From Paenibacillus spongiae (GTDB taxonomy: Bacteria; Bacillota; Bacilli; Paenibacillales; Paenibacillaceae), in assembly GCF_024734895.1 (NCBI RefSeq), contig NZ_CP091430.1:7255501-7319500 (forward strand): a DNA stretch of 64,000 nucleotides, given 5' to 3'. Positions within the stretch are counted from its first letter, which is position 1. The number at the start of each line of letters is the position of its first letter. The translations under genes and the position numbers were made by a program. Of the stretch, positions 7,448-15,962 are shown in pieces. The notes below the pieces were generated by a model. The model saw only the letters and a program-made list of their open reading frames with translations, did not search any database and was not told the origin of the DNA.

Positions 7448-9367
7448 TTATTTGCGTTTGCCAGGGTGGCCCGAACGGCCGCCCCTGCCGCCGCCGCGCT
7501 GTCCGGCTGGACCCGAGGATGCCGGCGAGGCGCCGCGGCCTCGGGGCGGTGCCCCTTTCCCCGCCGAGCGCGGCTTCGAATTTCCGCCACGCTGCTGCCG
7601 CTCCGAAGCGGTGCGCACTTCTGCCGCACGGCTCCACGGCGTTTCGACGTGTTCGCCGCCAGTACGCGCTCCTGCTCCACCGCGCTGCGGACGCGACTCC
7701 GTGCTTGCTCCGCCCCGCTGTGGGCGATCCGCATTCGCTCCGCGGCCACGCTGCGGACGCGACTCCGTGCTTGCTCCGCCCCGCTGTGGGCGATCTGCAT
7801 TCGCTCCGCGGCCACGCTGCGGACGCGCCTCTGCGCTTGCTCCGCCCCGCTGTGGGCGGTCCGCATTCGCTCCCCGGCCCCACTGGAAGTCGCCGCTCTC
7901 GCCGCCCGCTCGCGCTCCTGCTCCGCCACGCTGCGGACGCGCCTCTGCGCTTGCTCCGCCCCGCTGTGGGCGGTCCGCATTCGCTCCGCGGCCACGCTGG
8001 AAGTCGCCGCCCTCACTGCCCGCGCGCGCTCCTGCTCCGCCACGCTGCGGACGCGTCTCCGTACGCGCTCCGCTGCGCCCCTGCCGCGCGCCGCCTGCAG
8101 CCGCTCCTCGGCGCTCACGCCCCGAACGGCCGCCCTCGCGGGCATCGCGCCCGCCGGAACCGCCGCGTCCTTGACGGGCGCCCGCTGCTGCTCCGCGCTC
8201 CTTGCGGCCTTCGGTTGCCGGACGCGGCGCCTTCGGCACAGCCGCCCCGTCCGCGCGCCTATGCTCAATCGTCATGCCGATGCCGCGCTCAATCGCCTGA
8301 ATCGCCATCCGGTCATGCGGGGTCGCGATCGTTACGGCGAGCCCGTCTCCTCCGGCGCGGCCCGTACGCCCGATCCGGTGGATGTAGCTGTCGACATCGT
8401 GCGGGACATCATAGTTGTACACGTGAGTCACGCCCTCGACATCCAGACCGCGCGCAGCCACGTCGGTCGCGACGAGCAGCTGCAGCTTCGCATCGCGGAA
8501 CCGCTTCATGACCTGCTCCCGCTTCGCTTGGGACAGGTCCCCGTGAAGCTCGTCGCTCGCGAAGCCCTGCTCCTGCAGCGCTTCGTTCAGCGCTTTCGCA
8601 CGGCGCTTCGTGCGGCAGAAGATCATGCCCAAATACGGACGATGGTCGAGGATCAGCTGGCTCAGCGCCTTCTGTTTCCCCCGGTCAGTCGTCTCGATCA
8701 CCACCTGCTTAATCCCCTTCACCGTTACCTGCGGCGTACGCACCGTAATGTCCTTCGGCGCATTCATGAACTGCAGGGCAAGCGTCCGAACCTGCTGCGG
8801 CATCGTCGCGGAGAACAGCATCGTCTGGCGGCGCGACGGAATTTGCTCGAGAATCTCGACCACTTCGTTCAGAAAGCCCATATGAAGCATCTGGTCCGCT
8901 TCATCCAGCACCAGCATCGAGATCGAACCAAGCGAGATCGTTCCGCGGCGCATATGGTCGAGTAGGCGCCCCGGCGTCGCAACGGCAAAATGAACGCCGT
9001 TCTCCAGCTTTCTCATCTGTGCTTCAACGTCTTGTCCGCCATAGACGGCCAGCACTTTGAATTCCGAACGCGAAGCGAGCCAGCGCTTCAGCTCTTCCGT
9101 AATTTGCAGCGCCAGCTCGCGCGTGGGCGTCAGGATAAGTCCCTGAAGACGGTTCTTCTCCGGATCCAGCTTCTCCAGCATCGGCAGCAGGAACGCCAGC
9201 GTCTTGCCGGTTCCCGTCTGCGCCTGGCAAACAACGTCGTATCCCTGCAGAATAACGGGGATAGCCCCTTCCTGAATCGGCGTCGCCTCATGAATGCCGC
9301 CGCTGCTCAGCGCCTCGACGCGTTCCGGCGAAATACCTAATTGTGCAAAACCAGCCAATATAGCCAC
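7448..9367 (-). CDS. DEAD-box ATP-dependent RNA helicase with long RGG-type tail (CshA-like)
   Basis: A 639-aa RNA helicase. The core (about 1-370) has the Q motif (ATPIQEGAIP), AQTGTGKT, PTRELA, TPGR, DEAD (VLDEADQML), SAT, ARGLDVEGV and HRIGRTGRAGG. From about 395 the protein is an Arg/Gly/Ala-rich tail with repeats such as GRGANADRPQRGGAS, encoded by very GC-rich repeated DNA (about 7480-8200). Such basic tails bind RNA and can promote assembly into degradosome or condensate-like bodies. The tail is longer than in B. subtilis CshA. The repeats may vary in number between strains. It is a single-gene unit. Confidence 0.93.
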   Translation of the reverse strand: MAILAGFAQLGISPERVEALSSGGIHEATPIQEGAIPVILQGYDVVCQAQTGTGKTLAFLLPMLEKLDPEKNRLQGLILTPTRELALQITEELKRWLASRSEFKVLAVYGGQDVEAQMRKLENGVHFAVATPGRLLDHMRRGTISLGSISMLVLDEADQMLHMGFLNEVVEILEQIPSRRQTMLFSATMPQQVRTLALQFMNAPKDITVRTPQVTVKGIKQVVIETTDRGKQKALSQLILDHRPYLGMIFCRTKRRAKALNEALQEQGFASDELHGDLSQAKREQVMKRFRDAKLQLLVATDVAARGLDVEGVTHVYNYDVPHDVDSYIHRIGRTGRAGGDGLAVTIATPHDRMAIQAIERGIGMTIEHRRADGAAVPKAPRPATEGRKERGAAAGARQGRGGSGGRDAREGGRSGRERRGAAAGGARQGRSGARTETRPQRGGAGARAGSEGGDFQRGRGANADRPQRGGASAEARPQRGGAGARAGGESGDFQWGRGANADRPQRGGASAEARPQRGRGANADRPQRGGASTESRPQRGRGANADRPQRGGASTESRPQRGGAGARTGGEHVETPWSRAAEVRTASERQQRGGNSKPRSAGKGAPPRGRGASPASSGPAGQRGGGRGGRSGHPGKRK

Positions 9368-9463
9368 CTCTTTTAAATGTGTATCTATCCTATAAATCGA
9401 TCCCTGAATCCGTTCACGAATACAAGCACATCTTATCCTACCACAAAACGCCGCTTATGACCC

Positions 9464-10543
9464 TTATTCCCTCTCCGACCAAATTTGCGGTGTTGTGCGC
9501 ACCGTCTCGCCGGTTTCCACAGCCTGTGCCATCATCAGCGACAAATAGTGATCCTGCGACGCTTCCGCCAAGCTGTAGAAGGACGGTCCGCCTTCCGCGT
9601 AGCGGGCCATATTCGCCAGACTCGTCGCAATGGCGATCTCATCGTCGGTCAGTCTCGCGGGTATGAACGGATTGCGGTACACCCACTCCGAACCGGCCAA
9701 TATACCCTGATGATAATAGCCTTCCAAATTTCCATTATGCCCCGTTTCGACCCGCCGCATCTCCATCGAGACCGGCGTCCGGTAATCGACCAGATAGCGC
9801 AGCTCTTCATCGGCGATTTCGCCGCGGTCGCCGCGGACCAGCACCCGGTTCTTGCGCACCCACGAGAAATATTGATCGCCCGCAAAATCATATAAAGCCG
9901 TCCGTCCGCCAAACCGCAGCGTCGCCATGTCTTGCACCGAATCCCGGAAGGACTCCTCCTGCGGCGGACCGCCGCGGCCCGGTCCGGCCATCAGAGGTGC
10001 GGTGAAGCGTTCGCCGCGGATAACCGCATCCTCGTACCGCACCCCGAGCAGCCGCCGGATCAAGCTGATCCCGTGATAGCCATGCGCTGCCGATACCTGT
10101 ACATGCGAGACGCTGCCAAGCTTTCCGGAATGCGCAACGGCGATTCTAGCCGCATGCATCGGCTGGTACAGATACTGCTCGGCCACCTGCACCTTCGCTT
10201 CAGCTCCGACCGCCTCGAACAATTGGACAAGCGACTGCAGATCCTTCGCAGGGGGCGTCTCCGCCAGTACCGGTATACCGCGGCTTGCCAATTCTGCAAT
10301 ATAGTCTGGACAACTCTCCCGGGATACAGACACGACGGCAAAGGAGTAGTCCCGCTCTCGCACGAATTGCTCCATGCTGCTGACGGTGCGAATACCCCAC
10401 TGCGCGGTAAGCGCCGCTCCTTTCTCTTCCCTGCGCACCAGCATGCGCGCGACCTCGAACCGTTCCGGCAGCGCCGCCGCTATGCGCAAGTAGAATTCCG
10501 CCCGCCAGCCGCCGCCAATGATGCCAAATCGGATTTTCCCCAT
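9464..10543 (-). CDS. Gfo/Idh/MocA family oxidoreductase
   Basis: A 359-aa NAD(P)-dependent sugar or polyol dehydrogenase-like protein. The Rossmann motif GIIGGGWRAEFY is at the N-terminus, and LAETPPAKD replaces the usual EKP signature of the family (Lys is not at the normal place), so activity or substrate may differ. I start at the ATG at 10543 (MGKIRFG), which has GGGGAG/GGAG upstream. The open frame extends to 10744, but the extra 67 residues look non-coding. The specific substrate cannot be read from the sequence. Confidence 0.85.
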   Translation of the reverse strand: MGKIRFGIIGGGWRAEFYLRIAAALPERFEVARMLVRREEKGAALTAQWGIRTVSSMEQFVRERDYSFAVVSVSRESCPDYIAELASRGIPVLAETPPAKDLQSLVQLFEAVGAEAKVQVAEQYLYQPMHAARIAVAHSGKLGSVSHVQVSAAHGYHGISLIRRLLGVRYEDAVIRGERFTAPLMAGPGRGGPPQEESFRDSVQDMATLRFGGRTALYDFAGDQYFSWVRKNRVLVRGDRGEIADEELRYLVDYRTPVSMEMRRVETGHNGNLEGYYHQGILAGSEWVYRNPFIPARLTDDEIAIATSLANMARYAEGGPSFYSLAEASQDHYLSLMMAQAVETGETVRTTPQIWSERE

Positions 10544-10800
10544 ATCTCCCCGGTCTCCTTTAAATATAGAAATGATTGCATTCACTTCGTTCCCCTTAAA
10601 AAATCGACCTCTTGTGATCGACCGACCGCCGTCATGCAGCGCGGCACCGATGCCGCTTAGGAGCTGCGAGCGATGCGAAGACTCTCCCTGTGAATATAAC
10701 CGTTTCAGACGGCCCCATTTCCTTATGGATTCATTATAGCCCACGTTTCAAACCGCCGACAGCCGATCGCAATTATGTTCGAAAGGATTGTTTTATATCC

Positions 10801-10835
10801 GCCCCCCACTACTTTATAATAGAGTCAGTAGTATT
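10801..10835 (+). promoter_or_regulatory. Promoter of SDR gene with inverted repeat around the -10
   Basis: TATAAT lies between ACTACT and AGTAGT arms (about 10809-10833), a layout typical of a repressor site over the -10. The -35 is weak. Confidence 0.35.
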
Positions 10836-10869
10836 TCGGATTCCGGATTCATGAAGGGAGAGCGGCCCG

Positions 10870-11721
10870 ATGTTGATGAAAGACCGCATTGTCGTTGTCA
10901 CTGGCGCCAACTCTGGCATGGGGCTCGCGACGACCGTGCAGCTGGCGCGGGAGGGTGCGCATGTCGTTATGGCATGCCGGAGCGCCGAGAGAGGCGCCCA
11001 AGCGTTGGCGGAAGCCCGGCGGCTAAGCGGGGCAGCAGCGGATATCGAGCTCATGCTGTGCGATCTCGGCTCGCTGGCCAGCATCCGTTCATTCGCGGAG
11101 CAGTTCGCGGCCATATATGCAAAGCTCGACGTGCTCGTCAACAATGCAGGCGTTGTAACCATCAAACGGCAGACAACGGCGGACGGCTTCGAGGCCATGA
11201 TGGGCGTCAACCATCTGGGCCATTTCCTGCTGACGAACCTGCTGCTGGAGCAGCTGCTGCTCGCCCCGCAAGGCCGTGTCGTCACCGTCTCATCGGGTGC
11301 GCATAAGGTGGGGAAGATCGATTTTGCCGATGCCCACTTAACCAAGGGATTTCGCGTATGGAGCGGCTACGGTCAATCCAAGCTCGCCAACATCTTGTTC
11401 ACCCGATCGCTCGCCGATCGGCTGAAGGGCACGAATGCTACCGCCAACTGCGTCCATCCGGGTGCGGTCAGCACGAACTTGGGCGTGAGCCGGGAAACCG
11501 GATTCGGCAAAATGATTCACACTTCGCTCCGGCCCTTTTTTCTTACGCCCCAAGAAGGCGCCCGTACAGCGGTCTACCTCGCTTCAAGTCCGGAGGTAAC
11601 CGGTGTAAGCGGAGAATATTATTACAAGCTGAAGACGGCCAAGATCTCCCGGGCTGCGCAGGATCCGCTGCTTGCCGATAAGCTGTGGACCTGGAGCGAG
11701 AGTGAAGTCGGAATGCGGTAA
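10870..11721 (+). CDS. Short-chain dehydrogenase/reductase (retinol dehydrogenase-like)
   Basis: A 283-aa classical-type SDR. It has the cofactor motif TGANSGMG (11-18), NNAG, a catalytic Ser in TVSSGAHK and the YGQSK motif (Tyr and Lys). The extended C-terminus HPGAVSTNLG is typical of the RDH11/WWOX-like group common in soil bacteria. ATG at 10870 follows AGGGAGAG. The physiological substrate is unknown. The gene is followed 40 bases later by pgsA, and the two may be co-transcribed. Confidence 0.88.
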   Translation: MLMKDRIVVVTGANSGMGLATTVQLAREGAHVVMACRSAERGAQALAEARRLSGAAADIELMLCDLGSLASIRSFAEQFAAIYAKLDVLVNNAGVVTIKRQTTADGFEAMMGVNHLGHFLLTNLLLEQLLLAPQGRVVTVSSGAHKVGKIDFADAHLTKGFRVWSGYGQSKLANILFTRSLADRLKGTNATANCVHPGAVSTNLGVSRETGFGKMIHTSLRPFFLTPQEGARTAVYLASSPEVTGVSGEYYYKLKTAKISRAAQDPLLADKLWTWSESEVGMR

Positions 11722-11760
11722 CGAGGTCTGTCTATTCAATAACGAATGGAGTGAGGCTCT

Positions 11761-12348
11761 ATGAACTTAGCGAACAAGATCACCGTTGCGAGAATGATGT
11801 TGATTCCCTTCTTCTTCCTGTTTCTTCAGACTTACCCTTCTTGGTTAACCGAACGCATTCCTGCCCTCAGCTTTATGAACAGTTACGGTCTATACATTGC
11901 CACAGCCATATTTATACTAGCTGCCGCTACAGATAAGCTGGACGGATATATCGCCCGCAAGTATAACATGATTACCAACATCGGCAAGCTGCTGGATCCT
12001 CTGGCCGACAAACTGCTTATTTCAGTAGCGCTGATCATGCTCGTCCAGAAGCATATGCTGCCGTCCTGGGTAGCCTTCATCATTATCGCGCGCGAGCTCG
12101 TCATCACGGCTTTGCGAATCGTCGCCTCCGCCCGGCGAATTGCACTGGCCGCAGATCACTACGGAAAATTGAAGCTCGTCCTGCAGGTTGTCGCCATTGT
12201 AGCCGTCCTGCTGGATAATTACCCGTTTCAGCTCATTATTGACATTCGAATCGATTACATCATTATGCTGGCGGCGGTCGTCATTACGATCTATTCCGGC
12301 TATAACTATATTCGCAATAACTATGTCCGGTTAGAGCTGAATAGATAA
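11761..12348 (+). CDS. pgsA: CDP-diacylglycerol-glycerol-3-phosphate 3-phosphatidyltransferase
   Basis: A 195-aa integral membrane enzyme that makes phosphatidylglycerol phosphate, the committed step to phosphatidylglycerol. The CDP-alcohol phosphotransferase signature is complete: DKLDGYIARKY then GKLLDPLADK (D-x2-DG-x2-AR-x8-G-x3-D-x3-D). It has about five membrane segments. ATG at 11761 follows GGAGTGAGG. PgsA is usually near recA/cinA in Bacillus; here it is followed directly by a strong terminator, and it may be a second copy. Confidence 0.93.
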   Translation: MNLANKITVARMMLIPFFFLFLQTYPSWLTERIPALSFMNSYGLYIATAIFILAAATDKLDGYIARKYNMITNIGKLLDPLADKLLISVALIMLVQKHMLPSWVAFIIIARELVITALRIVASARRIALAADHYGKLKLVLQVVAIVAVLLDNYPFQLIIDIRIDYIIMLAAVVITIYSGYNYIRNNYVRLELNR

Positions 12349-12349
12349 A

Positions 12350-12390
12350 AGAGAAGAGGGCAGTCCTTTGGGACTGCCCTCTTCTCTTCA
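12350..12390 (+). terminator. Strong terminator after pgsA
   Basis: A near-perfect stem of about 17 bp with a TTTG-type loop starts 2 bases after the pgsA stop. The hairpin is symmetric and could also stop minus-strand transcripts from the decayed operon. Confidence 0.85.
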
Positions 12391-12418
12391 AATCCGTGCC
12401 TCACGCGTACGATACGAC

Positions 12419-12532
12419 GGCAGCAGATGCCGGAATAGGCGACCTTGATGACGACCTCGTCCTCGCCCGGTACCGGTATCTCCACTTCCCTCAGCTTCAT
12501 TGATTGAGGACCTTATAGATAAGTGCTTGCAT
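12419..12532 (-). pseudogene. Remnant of a zinc-type medium-chain alcohol dehydrogenase (N-terminus only)
   Basis: Reading from ATG at 12532 gives MQALIYKVLNQ and then a stop. The neighbouring frame from 12500 continues as MKLREVEIPVPGEDEVVIK then VAYSGIC, the N-terminal signature of MDR dehydrogenases, which normally run on as GICGSDxH. So there is one frameshift near 12500, and homology breaks off at the Cys codon, about 30 bp before the pgsA terminator. It is the dead third member of a former sugar-acid or polyol operon with the SDR gene upstream. Confidence 0.8.
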
Positions 12533-12549
12533 GATGCTTGCTTCTCCCC

Positions 12550-13341
<792 letters not shown>

Positions 13342-13361
13342 TGCCTCCTTGACCGGGCGGC

Positions 13362-13650
13362 TTAGCTCACCCGATATTTATTGCCGATGTCTTCCTTCAC
13401 CGTCACGCCAAGTCCTGGCCGGTCCGGTACATGAACGTAGCCGTCTTTGAACGTGATCGGCTCCTCTACCAGATCCCGCGTCAATGGAGACGTCGAGACG
13501 GTGTGCTCGATCATGAAGCCATTAGGTATCGCGGCTGCGAAATGCGCGCCGGCCGCCACAAGAATGCCGGTTTTAAAAAGCATGCAGCACGACAATATCC
13601 CACAGCGCCATATCAATCCCGCTCATGGCGTGAATCGCCGGACCGCTCCG
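13362..13650 (-). pseudogene. Remnant of an enolase-superfamily sugar-acid dehydratase (MR/MLE)
   Basis: Two pieces of one protein are visible. An upstream piece reads AIHAMSGIDMALWDI (about 13590-13640), the hallmark before the first metal ligands. After an out-of-frame junction, a C-terminal piece reads TGILVAAGAHFAAAIPNGF, then EHTVSTSPLTRDLV and GLGVTVKEDIGNKYRV. The roughly 150 residues holding the barrel and metal ligands are missing, so the enzyme is dead by internal deletion. With the adjacent SDR and MDR this suggests a lost sugar-acid oxidation pathway. Confidence 0.85.
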
Positions 13651-13721
13651 CCGGCGCTGCAATGCTTTTCAAATACCGTGTTAAATAAGCGCTTTCATTA
13701 TTCGGTGTTTTTCATGCGATC

Positions 13722-13762
13722 ATTGTAACTCTCGATTTTTAATATTGTCAACAATATTAAAA
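13722..13762 (-). promoter_or_regulatory. Promoter with palindromic operator of the decayed sugar-acid operon
   Basis: A -35 TTGACA (13751-13746) and -10 TACAAT (13727-13722), 18 bp apart, read toward the pseudogene. The -35 lies inside a palindrome with 11-bp arms (TTTTAATATTG and CAATATTAAAA, 13737-13762). The AATATTGT/ACAATATT shape fits a GntR-type repressor. No such regulator gene is in the window. Confidence 0.65.
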
Positions 13763-13815
13763 CTATTGCTTCCGTATGCCTCCTTCCCGATGGGAAGTGC
13801 GTACGCAATAGCAAA

Positions 13816-13854
13816 AGGACGGTCAATAGAGCCCCTGAGCTCCTTGACCGTCCT
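13816..13854. terminator. Hairpin between divergent promoters
   Basis: A perfect 11-bp stem AGGACGGTCAA/TTGACCGTCCT with an inner GAGC/GCTC stem. It lies between the promoter of the decayed operon (leftward) and the aviRa promoter (rightward). On the minus strand four T residues follow. What transcript it ends is unclear. Confidence 0.5.
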
Positions 13855-13887
13855 CTTGCTTTCTTGGCCTGCGGGATCACGCCGAGC

Positions 13888-13925
13888 TTTTCCTTATCGG
13901 AACGGAGTGGTACGATATAGCCAAT
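13888..13925 (+). promoter_or_regulatory. Promoter of the AviRa-like gene, shared design with the DUF2332 gene
   Basis: TTTTCC-N17-TACGAT with the tail ATAGCCAAT. 33 of 38 positions match the segment at 14797-14834 in front of the DUF2332 gene, including spacing, which points to a common regulator or sigma factor. Confidence 0.6.
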
Positions 13926-13980
13926 CGTCTGAAATTCGGGGGTGTCTCGGATCAAACCCCTTATGCATAAAGGAGGCATT

Positions 13981-14715
13981 ATGAACTACTTATTTCATAC
14001 GGCCAAACAAAGTTACGAGCATTTTGCAAGCGGCAAAGTGCTCTACAATGCGCCGGGGACAACGTCGTTTCCCGTTCGGCTTGCCAGCGAAATCGTCCAG
14101 CGGTGTTTCCATCTGCTGCGGGAGAAAGGGGTTTCCGGGCCCTATCACCTCTACGATCCCTGCTGCGGCGGGGGATACATGCTGACCGTTATCGGACTGC
14201 TGCATCATGACCGGATCAACCGGATAACGGCCTCGGATCAGGATCAAGCGATGGTAAAATTCGCGGCGCAGAACTTGTCCTTGCTGCGGCCGGACGGGCT
14301 GGCGAAGCGGAAGGAACAGGTGCGCGAGCTGTTCGAGTTGTACCAGAAGCCGTCCCATATGGAGGCGCTGCAAAGCGCCGATTATTTGATGGGGCTCGTT
14401 GAGCAGTCTTCTGCCTTGCAGCTTGATTGCTTCCAAGCCGACAGCACGGTCGACAACAGCCGCGACGAAAGATGCCGAAACGCCCACATTATTTTGACCG
14501 ACCTTCCCTACGGCGGAATCGTCGATTGGATCAGCGGCAGCGCAAGCCCGGTCCATGATTTCTTCGAAAGCATGCATAAGATAGCCTCCCCCGCTTCCAC
14601 TGTATTAGCCGTAATCGCGGATAAAAGCCAGTCGCTGCGCCATCCCAAGTTCAAACGGCTGCAGGTTCAAAAGATAGGCAAGCGGCATTTTGCCTTGTTC
14701 GAGCCGCTTGCTTGA
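13981..14715 (+). CDS. AviRa-like 23S rRNA methyltransferase
   Basis: A 244-aa SAM-dependent methyltransferase. The segment APGTTSFPVRLASEIVQRC is followed by LYDPCCGGGYMLTVIGLLH (SAM-binding motif I), ASDQDQAMVKFAAQNLSLL and the catalytic-type motif ILTDLPYGG. These match the AviRa family, whose founding member methylates a G in domain V of 23S rRNA and gives resistance to orthosomycins such as avilamycin. ATG at 13981 has AAAGGAGG 5-6 bases upstream; an in-frame ATG at 13942 lacks a good site. It is likely a self-standing intrinsic resistance or rRNA modification gene, sharing its promoter design with the next gene. Confidence 0.82.
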   Translation: MNYLFHTAKQSYEHFASGKVLYNAPGTTSFPVRLASEIVQRCFHLLREKGVSGPYHLYDPCCGGGYMLTVIGLLHHDRINRITASDQDQAMVKFAAQNLSLLRPDGLAKRKEQVRELFELYQKPSHMEALQSADYLMGLVEQSSALQLDCFQADSTVDNSRDERCRNAHIILTDLPYGGIVDWISGSASPVHDFFESMHKIASPASTVLAVIADKSQSLRHPKFKRLQVQKIGKRHFALFEPLA

Positions 14716-14796
14716 GTGACTCACCCGATCTGCCATCCTTTGTGTAAATTGGCATTTTCATAAAATATTGTAATCACCTTGATTAAATTTATAAGG

Positions 14797-14834
14797 TTTT
14801 CCTTATCGAGACGGGGTGATACGATAGAGCCAAT
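14797..14834 (+). promoter_or_regulatory. Promoter of the DUF2332 gene, near-copy of the aviRa promoter
   Basis: TTTTCC-N17-TACGAT followed by AGAGCCAAT. It differs from 13888-13925 at 5 of 38 positions, while the DNA on either side is unrelated. Confidence 0.6.
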
Positions 14835-14863
14835 TAGGATCCATTCACTTAGGAGGGGTTAGC

Positions 14864-15895
14864 GTGGGAAGGGATGGATTGTCGAATCGCTTCCGAAGCT
14901 TTGCCATTCATGAATGCCGAGGCTCCAGCAGGCTATATGAGTATTTGGCCATGCGTATCGCCGATGATGATGAAATGCTGGAATTAGCCGCTCACGCCAA
15001 GGAGGGCCAGCCGGTCCCCAACCTTTTCTTCGGAGCGGTGCATTACTTACTGCAGCAAGGCACCGAGCATGAGCTGATGACCTATTATGAAACGCTGACC
15101 GATCGCCCGGGGGAAATCGGAGAGCCTACCTACGCTGCTTTTCAGAGCTTCTGCCGGCTGCACAACGACCGGATGATCGCCATCTTGAAGGAAAGATACG
15201 TGCAGACGAATGAAGTAAGGCGCTGCGCTTACCTCTATCCCAGCTTCTGCTTCATCTACGAGAAGGTCCGGAGGCCCTTGGCGCTTCTTGAAATCGGGAC
15301 AAGCGCAGGGCTCCAGCTGCTATGGGACAGATTCAGCTACCGCTATAATTCTGGCGAGCTGCTGGGAGACCCGTCTGCAGCCGTGGAAATCCACGCTGAA
15401 CTAAGGGGCGACCGCATGCCGCCATTCATGAAGAACAGTCCTCCCGTTTCATTCCGGTGCGGCATTGATCTGCACGTCAACGACTTAACCAGCCATGACG
15501 ACTATTTATGGCTGAAATCACTGATCTGGCCGGAGCATCGGGACAGGGCTGCGCTCTTCGAGCAAGCCGCGCTTTTCTTCCAGGAGCATCCGGCAGCGCT
15601 GATCGAGGGCGACGGCAGCGCCTCCCTTGCGTCAATCGCCGCTCAAATTCCCGCTAATTCCGCCCTGTGCGTCTTTCATACCCATGTGGCGAATCAGCTG
15701 TCCCCGTCGGCCAAGGAATCGCTCATCGATGCTATTGACGCCATCGGCCGGACGAGGGACGTGTTCCATCTGTACAATAATATGCACGACACGAACATCC
15801 TCCACCTGGACTATATGCTGTCCGGTGTGAGCGGTACAGAGAAGTTAGCGGTGACGGACGGGCACGGACGGTGGTTTCAATGGGAGGCCAAATGA
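14864..15895 (+). CDS. DUF2332 family protein
   Basis: A 343-aa protein starting at GTG 14864 (AGGAGGGG upstream). The motif LALLEIGTSAGLQLLWDR (about 140-157) looks like a nucleotide- or SAM-type glycine loop and is the DUF2332 signature. ALIEGDGSASL and ALCVFHTHVANQLS follow, also typical of the family. The function of DUF2332 is unknown, and a Rossmann-like methyltransferase-type fold is plausible. Its promoter nearly duplicates that of the adjacent AviRa-like gene, so it may act under the same stress. Confidence 0.8.
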   Translation: MGRDGLSNRFRSFAIHECRGSSRLYEYLAMRIADDDEMLELAAHAKEGQPVPNLFFGAVHYLLQQGTEHELMTYYETLTDRPGEIGEPTYAAFQSFCRLHNDRMIAILKERYVQTNEVRRCAYLYPSFCFIYEKVRRPLALLEIGTSAGLQLLWDRFSYRYNSGELLGDPSAAVEIHAELRGDRMPPFMKNSPPVSFRCGIDLHVNDLTSHDDYLWLKSLIWPEHRDRAALFEQAALFFQEHPAALIEGDGSASLASIAAQIPANSALCVFHTHVANQLSPSAKESLIDAIDAIGRTRDVFHLYNNMHDTNILHLDYMLSGVSGTEKLAVTDGHGRWFQWEAK

Positions 15896-15929
15896 ATCAT
15901 GCCGCGACAGCGATATGCCGACAATAAAG

Positions 15930-15952
15930 AAGAGGGCCTCCAGGGCCCTCTT
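15930..15952. terminator. Bidirectional terminator
   Basis: A perfect 9-bp stem AAGAGGGCC/GGCCCTCTT with a 5-base loop between two convergent genes, usable in both directions. Confidence 0.75.
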
Positions 15953-15962
15953 TCGCCGTTTC

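Noticed and set aside
7382..8965. 527-aa plus-strand open frame opposite the helicase
   Set aside because: It is antisense to conserved helicase motifs, Arg/Ala/Ser-rich as expected of GC-rich antisense DNA, and lacks a ribosome site.
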